A stretch of 64,000 nt of DNA from Scedosporium boydii (taxonomy: Eukaryota; Ascomycota; Sordariomycetes; Microascales; Microascaceae), in contig NJFT01000026.1 of NCBI GenBank assembly GCA_002221725.1, positions 1-64,000 of the forward strand, given 5' to 3'. Below are positions 12,501 to 20,883 of this stretch, one piece after another. Both the position numbers and the translations under genes were made by a program. The notes under the pieces are model-generated. The model did no database searches and was not told the DNA's origin. It saw only the letters and a list, made by a program, of their open reading frames with translations. Each line of letters starts with the position of its first letter. Within the stretch, counting starts at the first letter, position 1.

Positions 12501-12970
12501 CGTTTGGATGCAAGATCTAGTATAAACTCCATAAAATGATCATGTCCCAAGCGAAAACTCGAACCCATCCCACTCACGCGACTACTCCTACCATTTACTG
12601 TTCTGCGGCTCATATTGGCCCGGGTCCGCAGCTTTGTGAAACTAGGTCTGCACCAGAGGAACCGAGACGACCGTCGAGTCGATCCTTTCAGCTAGGCATC
12701 AAGATCAAGGAGTGCGGATATCCAAGTGTATTCATTCTGTGCTAATGATCCATCCAAGAGTTCCCGTCTAATGATTGAATGCCATCCCATGTTCATAGAG
12801 AGATATCCGCTCCATACTCCATTGTCCTGGTGACATCCTATGCTGATGAAATGAATTCTGCGTGTGGTTTTTGCATGTCCCTTTGACATGCTATGCTGAT
12901 GATTTCTGTGTGTGGTGTTCCATGTGCCATGTAAACAGGTGAAAAAGGCCGTTTCTCCGATCGCCTCCCT

Positions 12971-14791
12971 TCAAAGCGACCTCGTCAAGATCCATTCCAT
13001 ATTCCTCAACCCAAGGTTCAACCCATTGTTAACCCACCACTGCCTCACCCTCTCCTTATCCTTCCCCATACTATCCTCAAGCGCCTCCTCAATATTACAC
13101 GTCCGATACTCTACCTTGAAGCTCCTCCCATGCATACCGGGCAGCTTCCCGTGCGCAAACTGCTTCCACCACTCGAGAACGTCAATGTACTGATGTATCG
13201 TCGCCTGCACGAGCGCGTCCTCCTCGCTGACAATCTTCTCGTCTCCCTTCAGCTGACGCCAGAGTTCCAGGATCTCGACGTGGCCCCACCGGCTGGCGAT
13301 GGTGGGTACGCTGTCCGAGGCGCACACGGGGATGCCGGACGTGTGCCACCACCGGAGGACCTCTAGTCGGCCGTTTTGCGTGGCGTATTGGATGGATCGT
13401 CCGGGGCGGAGGACGACCCTCTCGTCGATGGTGGCGGCTAGACGCCACCATTCTAATACGGCGAGGTAGTTGTTGCCGCTTGCTTGCTCGAGCGCGGCCT
13501 CTGAGTATTTTAGTGGTAGATCGGCATCGCGCAGCCACCAGTCTAGGACTTCGATATGGCCGTTGCTTGAGGCGCCGTCCATTGCCTCGTGTGTGTAGGC
13601 CCGGTTCCTCTTGAACCAGTTGCTGTCTCGCCAGTAATCTAGCACAGCTATTTGGGGATAATATACAGACGCCGTGTAAGGCAGGATCGTGCCGTCGAAC
13701 CCCACCATGAATAGTTCGGGTTTGTTCTGTTCGAGGTAGGATAGCACATCAACGAGGGCGAATCGGATGATGAGCTTGACTATAAGGGCTGAAAGGTACG
13801 TAAAGCGAGGCGGCGCCTGCGCGAGTTTGTTGCAAATCTCCTTCGTATTGGCCTTGAGTACAGTCCATTCCAGCTCCCGCTCGTATATTTTTATGGGGTC
13901 GTCGGTTGCTGGGTCCGGAGCTGCACGACTGCTCCAGGAAAGCGGCATCGGGAGCGATGTCTTAATTCCCAGCGCCTGAGCAAGTTCCCAGTCTCTTGTC
14001 TGTTCTAGGATCATGATCCACAGCTCCGGTGGTAGTCGAACGGTCGTCTTTTTGGCGCCGAGTAATTCGTTGGGGGCTCGTGGCATATCCTCGAGGTCGT
14101 TCCCAATAGTCAAGAGTTCGGCCTGATTTGCGATTGTATTGACCACGTCGTTGAAACCTTCCCAATTCACACCACATCGGCTAGGACCTTCAAAGTGCCA
14201 TATGATGGGCGGCATAACTCGTACGCATTTCCACTTTCGCTGGATCTTGTCGAGATGCCTCTTCGTAATTGGGTTTTCCCAGCAATGTCTGCTCATACCG
14301 GGAGCCAGTATAATCTTCTTCGACATATCCCACCCCCGCAAGACTTCGAGAATGACTGTATTATCCGTGATGCCCGCGAGCATCTTGGCGATCCCATCGG
14401 CGCTTAGGGGTGCGAGAACGAGAAGGTCCGCCCATTCGATCAACTCGGAGGCATTGCAATCGTTCGACTCGAACGGGCTGCCGGCTCGCTCGATCGGGTT
14501 GTTATCATTTATTCGAGAGTATGACACTCGATCTGTGTTGCCATGGTTGGGCATTACCGCCACCGTCTGAGATATTCTCGCCGTGACATCGTCGAGGACG
14601 GCGCGCATTCGGATATGTTGGTTCTTGGAGAGGCGTACGATGACGGCCTCGGCCCATGACGTCTCTCTAGACCCTGTCGCAGCGACAAGGACATTGAGCT
14701 GGCCGGTTCGGTGGCGAGGGTTCGTCGAGGGTGGCGTTGAAGAGACGGCTATCGTGGAGGGGTAATACCCTCCCACTTTACGACTCTCCAT
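12971..14791 (-). CDS. HFCD flavoprotein domain fused to F-box-like segment and ankyrin-like WW repeats
   Basis: This intronless frame encodes 606 residues. Residues 32-222 match the HFCD flavoprotein fold (phosphopantothenoylcysteine decarboxylase, Hal3/Sis2): LNVLVAATGS, then WADLLVLAPLSADGIAKMLAG, then APGMSRHCWENPITKRHL. Key positions differ from active enzymes. The catalytic histidine position is Ala114, the PAMN motif reads PGMS (Ser167 for Asn), and the ACGD loop reads RCGV (Cys206 kept, Asp lost). Residues 252-285 (LPPELWIMILEQT) look like an F-box-like segment. Residues 380-590 contain about seven ankyrin-like units built on the pattern VLDWW or VLEWW, each following a segment such as ASSNGHIE. 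The protein is probably a non-catalytic flavin-binding or peptide-binding scaffold. The start is the ATG at 14791; the protein has no signal peptide or membrane segment. Domain identity is seen in the sequence; function is inference. Confidence 0.85.
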   Translation of the reverse strand: MESRKVGGYYPSTIAVSSTPPSTNPRHRTGQLNVLVAATGSRETSWAEAVIVRLSKNQHIRMRAVLDDVTARISQTVAVMPNHGNTDRVSYSRINDNNPIERAGSPFESNDCNASELIEWADLLVLAPLSADGIAKMLAGITDNTVILEVLRGWDMSKKIILAPGMSRHCWENPITKRHLDKIQRKWKCVRVMPPIIWHFEGPSRCGVNWEGFNDVVNTIANQAELLTIGNDLEDMPRAPNELLGAKKTTVRLPPELWIMILEQTRDWELAQALGIKTSLPMPLSWSSRAAPDPATDDPIKIYERELEWTVLKANTKEICNKLAQAPPRFTYLSALIVKLIIRFALVDVLSYLEQNKPELFMVGFDGTILPYTASVYYPQIAVLDYWRDSNWFKRNRAYTHEAMDGASSNGHIEVLDWWLRDADLPLKYSEAALEQASGNNYLAVLEWWRLAATIDERVVLRPGRSIQYATQNGRLEVLRWWHTSGIPVCASDSVPTIASRWGHVEILELWRQLKGDEKIVSEEDALVQATIHQYIDVLEWWKQFAHGKLPGMHGRSFKVEYRTCNIEEALEDSMGKDKERVRQWWVNNGLNLGLRNMEWILTRSL

Positions 14792-15183
14792 GGGTGAAAA
14801 AAAGGCAAGGGTGTATCGTCACGTTTCTGCTAGGGTGGAGGAGAGGGGTTCATACATGATCCCCGGCGTGAAGAACATGCTTTCCAGCTCTTGGTCGTAA
14901 AACAGGCTCGGATTCGGGCGGAAATGATATGACGAGACGAAATAAATGAAATCGACAGATGTCTGGCGCCTCTCGTAGAATTAAAGTTGTTCTAGACTTT
15001 GGGTTGGACTTTCCTATCGGGTATCGAGATGACTAATCACAGATTTGCGATTGAGCGAATGAACGAATCGGGTCTGGACAGGAGGATGAAGGGGACAGAG
15101 ATGGTTGTATTGGGATCATCAAGGACCAAGGAGGAATTAATAGGAAACATTCTCCTTTTTATTCTCCCAAGTTTGATGACTTC
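14792..15183. other. Divergent promoter region
   Basis: This is the spacer between the minus-strand fusion gene and the plus-strand small membrane protein. No motif beyond AT-rich stretches was recognised. Confidence 0.4.
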
Positions 15184-15525
15184 ATGATGTTCAAAATGCT
15201 TAGCAAGATCGCTCTCACCATCACCGTATCCGTCACGTATCTTGGCGCTTTCAGCCGCTTTACCCATGGTCGCTACACGCCCGCATTCTACGCATACCAG
15301 CTTGACCGAGCCCCGGATGTCGAATCGACAATGATGGTGCCGTATATAGATGCGACGCTCGGCACGCTTCTGCTCTTCAAGGAGACACGAGTAGTAGCAT
15401 CTCTTGTGTGTGTTGTGTTCCAGGGTATCGGTGTCATCCTGAGGTTCAAGGATGGCAAATCTCCACTCCCAGACATATGCCTGTGCTCAATCGCGATGGG
15501 CACCTTCTTGAGTTCCGCGCTGTAA
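15184..15525 (+). CDS. Small integral membrane protein, hypothetical
   Basis: This 113-residue frame begins at the ATG at 15184 and has no intron. It holds several hydrophobic segments: about residues 6-24 (an N-terminal signal anchor), 52-66, 68-84 and 97-111. The loop between the first two contains GRYTPAFYAYQLDRAPD. Four short transmembrane helices with little else suggest a small membrane protein of the kind often annotated as DoxX-like or hypothetical in fungi, but no diagnostic motif was seen. The coding potential is good (regular frame, no low complexity). It lies between divergent and convergent neighbours and ends 304 bases before the stop of the next gene. A second ATG at 15187 and a third at 15196 are possible starts. 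Confidence 0.65.
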   Translation: MMFKMLSKIALTITVSVTYLGAFSRFTHGRYTPAFYAYQLDRAPDVESTMMVPYIDATLGTLLLFKETRVVASLVCVVFQGIGVILRFKDGKSPLPDICLCSIAMGTFLSSAL

Positions 15526-15828
15526 GGGACGTGCTGGGTGGAGGTGTTTTTCTGTAAGTCCATTTCTTGGCATCTGCGACTTTGCGGCTATTTTTAATGA
15601 CGATGCTAACACCCCAACTGCGTTCTCAGTATTAGATTGACGATTTCGTCTCCGTTGGCTTTCGATTCAATAAACACCGCGATGCAACACCAGATTCGGC
15701 GCAATTGGCCGGCATATACAAATTTGATACCTCGGTTGATCGATTCGTCGTATATAACTGGCATCGGTGAAGCTTTAAACCGGGCCTTGTTGATGTGTAT
15801 TATTTGAACGTCTAAAAATGCCTTTAAA
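15526..15828. other. Intergenic spacer, nothing recognised
   Basis: This is the 3' region shared by two convergent genes. It is AT-rich and shows no coding frame. Confidence 0.4.
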
Positions 15829-16770
15829 TCAATCCGCTAAAATATACATGATGGCTAGACTAGTTATTAGTCCTAACCTCCCGATTTCTATTTGATGAGC
15901 TGCCGCCGATTCGTTGCCACCTGTGGCTGTCGGCGAGTTCTCGTTCGATTTCGTAGGGGATGCAGTCGTTGTGCTCGTCTTGTTGGAGTCATTATCATCG
16001 CCGTCGTTATTCGGATCAACACATTTCTGGTCCGGAGCACACATCTGCCCAGCCGGACAATAAAACCCATCACAGCAAGTCCCGCCCTTCGGCATGCAAC
16101 TCGTGCCACATGCCTCGAATGGCCCATCACACTGAGCGGAGGTGCCGTTACCCCCTCCACCTGTCAAGTTGCCTCCGTCTGTCATCGAGGGCACGGCACA
16201 CTCAAACTCTGTTCGACCACAGGCATAACTCGGCGGACAATGGTATGTCTGGCAACAGATTTGGCCCGAGGGTATGCACCCAATTCCGCATATCGTCTCG
16301 TTCGACGTGCATCCCGTAGTCCCGCGCCCATCGGCGCATAATCCCCTATTTGTACAAGTCGTTCCGGCCCCGCAATAGTAGTTATCGCCTGCACAGCACG
16401 ACGCCCCCCGAGGCATACATTTATTCCCACAGAGAACGTGGCCATCCGGGCACGAAGATATTGGGCCGGAACAATCCTGTCCCGTCGGACAACAACCGCC
16501 GTTTTGGCAAAAGGTCCCCGAGTTGCACCACCCTCCATCGCCGGCGTTGCAGCATTGTCCTCCTCGGGGAATGCAGCCTTCGTCGCAATTATTCGCGTCG
16601 GCGCCGCATGATCTTCTCATTTGTTGCCGGGTCATTAGTAGTGTGGAGGGAGATGTGTTGCCTTCGGGTAATGTCGATTCGAGCATTCGGAAGGGGAGGT
16701 TCATGGGGAGGAGCTGCGCCCTGGCGGTGCCCATTGTCAGGGCGACTAACGTGAGTAATAACCGTCGCAT
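15829..16770 (-). CDS. Secreted cysteine-rich protein, probably GPI-anchored
   Basis: This single frame encodes 313 residues. Residues 1-19 form a signal peptide ending TARAQ. Residues 55-250 contain 34 cysteines arranged in four related modules, each centred on C-[IM]-P-x-G-x-x-C-C (starting at Cys66, Cys118, Cys165 and Cys225). A low-complexity linker rich in Asp, Asn, Ser and Thr follows (about 252-290), with N-glycosylation sequons. The C-terminus is a hydrophobic tail (LGLITSLAIMYILAD) after small residues, which fits GPI attachment at the plasma membrane or cell wall. The even number of cysteines suggests full disulfide pairing. The pattern resembles granulin-like or chitin-binding-like modules, but I could not assign a family. 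A surface structural or interaction role is inference. The start ATG is at 16768-16770. Confidence 0.85.
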   Translation of the reverse strand: MRRLLLTLVALTMGTARAQLLPMNLPFRMLESTLPEGNTSPSTLLMTRQQMRRSCGADANNCDEGCIPRGGQCCNAGDGGWCNSGTFCQNGGCCPTGQDCSGPISSCPDGHVLCGNKCMPRGASCCAGDNYYCGAGTTCTNRGLCADGRGTTGCTSNETICGIGCIPSGQICCQTYHCPPSYACGRTEFECAVPSMTDGGNLTGGGGNGTSAQCDGPFEACGTSCMPKGGTCCDGFYCPAGQMCAPDQKCVDPNNDGDDNDSNKTSTTTASPTKSNENSPTATGGNESAAAHQIEIGRLGLITSLAIMYILAD

Positions 16771-18043
16771 TGTATCTTGTTTTCTGTTTTGAAGAACGAG
16801 TTCTTGAGGTTTAAGGCCGTCTCTGGCTAGGATGGATGGGCCATGGTTTTAACGGAGAGGAAATCTGGTCAACCCAGAAGAGCTGCCCATATGGAGCTGA
16901 CTCTAGCTTCGGACTTCGCCTTAATATGAAGAGGCAAAAGTCGAACTGGTCCACCTTGCCATAGCTCCGGGCGATTATAATGAACATCCTTACAATTAAT
17001 AGCCATAGATATTACCCGATATTGTGGTGCTTCTTGTCCTTGCTACGTTCGAATAATCCCGGATAAGCTCCTGCGGATCAAGGATATGAAAGAGAAGATC
17101 CAATCGCAGGCTTTCCTACGGAGGCACCTCTCGGTTTTTCTCTGACCATAGTATGCAAATCCATCCAAGTTGGGAAAGATGATGTGTTTGCTCTTTGTGA
17201 TGGTGGGGTGAATCGGAAACCCTGCAGATGCAGACGGGAGGCCGTCGCCCACGAGTCAAGAGACTAGATGCGTGTGCTGGCCCCGGTATTGTGAGGTGAT
17301 CTTCCGGATTAGTTCCACCCAGCAGCGCGGTGATTTGAATTTCGGAATTAGGGATCAAATCGATGGTCTGCATCCAAAGTTGAGGCTGAAGATCTAACTA
17401 CACCTCCTCGAGCTGGCAGCCACATTTGCCTTGCATCGCATCGTGTTCATGATATTGCCCAAGGTGAGGACTTCACCACAGAACACAAATGCGAGGAGGC
17501 CTTCTAGAAGTCCGGCATATAACTGAACTTTAATAGCTACCCATTCGGCCCTCGCCGTGTTTTCGTCGGGCGGCACTGCCGAGGTAGTGATGAAACATGA
17601 ATTCACTGGGCACACGGCATGAAGACCCAGGGTCCGAGAGTTGTTAGGACCAGGAAATGTGAACCACAAGTTCTCAACGTCGGGTCGGCGACGTCGCGAT
17701 TCGTCGAAACGGGGCGAAAATCATAAGAGACAACACGAAAAGTTGCCACAGTTTCCGTAACTATCTTTTTTGCCGTCCTAGCCTTGATTTGGTCTCTTCT
17801 CTCTGGGCTCTAGAGAGTCGAGTTGAGCCTGTATTATTTCCAGAAGCAAGAAGTGATGTTTTGAGTGTAAATCAAATGTGTTAGATGCATATTCCATTAG
17901 CGGGTAATTTGTTATTAATCTAAACGTTAATCTCAGCAATCGCCATCCTCCCAGATGCATGTCCCCCACACATTCCATTTTTACTACGTAGTTCCAGCTT
18001 TTTTCAAGGTCCTTCATCATCGGTATAAGAGCCCTCCGAACCA
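16771..18043. other. Intergenic region with one possible gene fragment
   Basis: Apart from the minus-strand fragment at 17394-17710, described separately, I see no gene. The last 100 bases are the promoter of TRM7. Confidence 0.4.
17394..17710 (-). pseudogene. Possible gene fragment without a start codon
   Basis: An open minus-strand frame of about 105 codons begins after a stop near 17715 and has no ATG upstream in frame. It reads like protein, with segments such as LWFTFPGPNNSRTLGLHAV, a hydrophobic helix near LLEGLLAFVFCGEVL and then TLGNIMNTMRCK. It could be the last exon of a gene whose upstream exons I could not find, or a relic. No domain was recognised. Treat it as a weak call. Confidence 0.25.
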
Positions 18044-19343
18044 ATGGGTAAAGTCTCCAAGGATAAGCGCGATGCCTACTATAGGCTCGCAAAGGAGCAG
18101 GGATGGCGCGCAAGAAGTGCGTTCAAGCTTCTGCAGTTAGATGAGGGTATGAAGCAAGATTTCTCCCAAGCCCCTCCCCCACTTGCCTCATCCAGCCCAC
18201 TCAAGACTAACCTAGATTATAGAATTCGACCTCTTTTCTAATGTCACGAGAGTGGTGGATCTTTGTGCGGCGCCGGGGAGCTGGTCGCAAGTTCTTTCTC
18301 GCGTGCTCATCAAGGGCGAGAAGTTCGGGAGGGCAGCCTGGCAGGATCGCGAGGCGAGACTTCGTCAACAGATGTTAAACCTTTTCCCGGCTGCGGAGGA
18401 GCCAACCACACCAGAAGGCGATTTGGTAAACACAGGTGACCGAGTTTCGGAAAGCGACTCGGCGCAAGAGCCCCAGCCAAGGAGAGATGTCAAGATCGTC
18501 TCCATCGACCTACAGCCTATGAGTCCGCTCCAGGGCATCATCACGTTACGAGCAGATATTACTCACCCCGCAACGGTACCCCTCCTCCTCAAAGCCCTGG
18601 ATCCAGACTACGATCCCAAGACTATGAGCCAGCAGGCGGCGCAACCCGTGGACCTCGTCATCAGCGACGGCGCCCCCGACGTTACCGGTCTGCACGACCT
18701 CGACATATACGTGCAATCTCAGCTGCTCTTCGCCGCCCTTAACCTTGCCCTCTGTGTGCTAAAACCGGGCGGTAAGTTCGTGGCCAAGATTTTTAGAGGC
18801 CGAAACGTCGACCTCCTCTACGCGCAGATGAAAATCTTTTTCGAAAAGGTGGTCGTCGCGAAGCCGCGCTCCTCAAGAGCGAGCAGTGTGGAGGCGTTCA
18901 TCGTGTGTATCAACTTCCGGCCTCCTCCGGGATTCAAGGCTAGTTTGGAAGATCCGCTGGGCGTAGGGCACAAGTTATCGCGGCTAGCAGACGAGCGGAG
19001 GAGTCAGTTTCCTACTATCGCCTCCTCAAGCATGCAGGATCCTGCCACGGGAAGGTGGGATAGCGCGCCTGTGTCGGCGTCCTCTCCTTCACGGGAGGGC
19101 GCAGTGGAAGTAGAAGCATTTGATGAGCAGGTGGAGGAGAACGATAGCCAGGGGAACAGGTGGGTTGCTCCTTTCCTGGCGTGCGGGGATTTGTCTGCGT
19201 TTGATTCGGATGCGTCATATCGCCTTCCCGAGGATCACGTATCTCTGGATCCCGTCCAACCGCCTACGGCGCCGCCTTATAAACGAGCAATAGAGCTGAG
19301 GAAGGCTGCGGGCGGAGCTCACGGGAAAACGGTCAAAGCATAA
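18044..19343 (+). CDS. TRM7: tRNA 2'-O-ribose methyltransferase, Trm7 type
   Basis: This gene encodes an FtsJ/RrmJ-family enzyme. In yeast, Trm7 methylates riboses at tRNA anticodon-loop positions 32 and 34 with partner proteins Trm732 and Trm734. Two exons (18044-18146 and 18223-19343) join in frame to 407 residues. The intron has a perfect CTAAC branch point just before its TAG. The N-terminus [20 protein letters not shown] is typical of the family. The catalytic tetrad is visible: Lys28, Asp183 (ISDGAPD), Lys223 (FVAKIFRG) and Glu258 (SSVEAFIV). The SAM motif is [14 protein letters not shown] at 46-59. Compared with yeast, about 59 extra residues lie between motif I and the catalytic Asp. 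The tail beyond residue 300 is long and probably disordered. The gene ends 57 bases from the convergent acetyltransferase. Confidence 0.95.
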
Positions 19344-19400
19344 TAGATTTTTTCTTCATCTTCATCGTGTTATTGGATGTTCCCCTCACTGAATATTTGG

Positions 19401-20046
19401 CTATACCCGGCCAGCTGGTCCTTTTTTCTTCAGTAATGTCAACCCGCCTGACGTGCTCCACTCATCAACGCCCATGGCATTCCTATACAACATCGAAGCT
19501 CTACTATCCATTGTGAAGAGCATAAACTGCCTCAGGAACGGCCACTGGTCCAGTGTCTCCGAGATGCATGCCATCATCCACTTGGCCAGTCCCTGACCAC
19601 GGAACTCATCCAAGATATACACGTCAGTGAGATATGCAATAGTTACATAGTCCGTGACGACTCGACTCAAGCCTATCATCTGCCGTCCGTCCAATGTGTC
19701 TAATTATGTATGTGACATATCAAATATTAGTAAATTCCATTCTTCAGCACGCCATCGTCGAGATAAGGAGAAGCACTATTTTTCATGGGGATTGTTGCGG
19801 GGAGGCTGCGGGTTGGGTTGGGTTACCGGTTGCGGAGTCGGATTCTCCCGTGGTGTTCAGGCGGTAGAGGCCAAAACACAAGGAGCTATTTATTGAGGCC
19901 TTTAAGGTCTCGACAGGGAGCGGGACGGCCCAGGGCGTGAAGTCTGCGGCAAAGGCCGCATTGACTGCGTTAAGGTCTATGAGAGCGCGATCGGTCGATA
20001 TGAGAAAGCCATCCTTGCGCCATTCTCTTGGTGTCTGATGCGGCAT
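19401..20046 (-). CDS. GNAT-family N-acetyltransferase
   Basis: Two exons (20046-19827 and 19699-19401, minus strand) join in frame to 172 residues. The intron starts GTAACC, has a CTAAT branch point and ends TTAG. The central beta strand region GLSRVVTDYVTIAYLTDVYI and the acetyl-CoA loop RGQGLAKWMM (the Q/R-x-x-G-x-A signature) identify the GNAT fold. The N-terminus, MPHQTPREWRKDGFLISTD, is typical of small fungal acetyltransferases of unknown substrate. There is no targeting signal, so it probably acts in the cytosol. The substrate cannot be predicted from the sequence. The gene is convergent with TRM7, with 57 bases between stop codons, so their 3' ends probably overlap as transcripts. 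The start ATG is at 20044-20046. Confidence 0.85.
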
Positions 20047-20883
20047 GGTAGATTGCGGGAAGTGAAGTGCGATAACGGCCCAGAAAGGAGGAAAACTTGC
20101 TCACGGATCTCACTTAGGTTTGGGGACGGAAGGGCTGGACTGAGAACGCTGGCGGTTCCACTGTCGTAAAGGATTGATTGTTTAATTACAGCATCGAGTC
20201 ATCTTGATGGTGGCAGCACGATTGAAATATCTGGGGAAATGTACCCCACATCTAGGTTGGAGATCAATGGACGGAGAACTGAAAAATTAAGAGCGCGATC
20301 AGAAATATCGGCGAAATGAGTCAGAAAGGGCTCGTCAGTGACGCCCTTTTCTCGTTGGGGAAGCGCTCTGGCACGTCTAACATAAATTGATGGTCGTATT
20401 CGGGGATTTGATACGAAGTTGTGTCCTGAATCTTCCTGCGCACAGCAAACAAGAGAGGATCCGGACAAGGGACGTCGCTTTACAGTTTGCTCATTCCGCA
20501 GTGTTAGTTTGGCAACCTGCAACTTCGATCAATAGCGTAGAAATTATGTTATGTTGGGTGTGTGTTTCTCTGGTCAGTCTAACGCTCACCACCGGTGTCA
20601 CTTTCAGCATGCCGCAGAGGGTCGCCCACAAAATAGAACGCAGTACCATTTGCTGGCCAGCAAAGGTTCTGGCCAGGTCCAGCTGCTTGCGGGGTAGACA
20701 TACATACTTTCAAAAATAGATAGCGATCGAAGCCAGCACAAATAACTTAGTCTATATCCTCCTTCACCCCATTTCAAGACACATTTGGCGGTTTCTGCCC
20801 ATATACAACATGGCTGGTTACAATCCCATCAGCTAAAAGTCCATTCTTCGCAAGACGTGAATTAGACAATAGGATTCCGAAAC
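20047..20883. other. Intergenic, no gene seen
   Basis: This holds the promoter of the acetyltransferase and the 3' region of the methyltransferase gene. No convincing coding frame was found. A near copy of the dispersed 9-mer motif lies near 20411. Confidence 0.4.

Larger units (their letters stand above)
4407..12970. other. 8.5-kb gene-poor region rich in the TACTTCGTA motif
   Basis: I found no frame with recognisable domains, convincing codon use or paired splice sites in this stretch. All longer frames are low-complexity or overlap one another. It is punctuated by nine exact copies of TACTTCGTA or its complement, an 11-base inverted repeat at 7742-7768, an AC microsatellite near 9503-9515 and several poly-A runs. 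It may be an old repeat-derived or fast-evolving spacer. No transposase, reverse transcriptase or terminal repeats were seen. Small lineage-specific genes or non-coding RNAs cannot be excluded. Confidence 0.55.
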
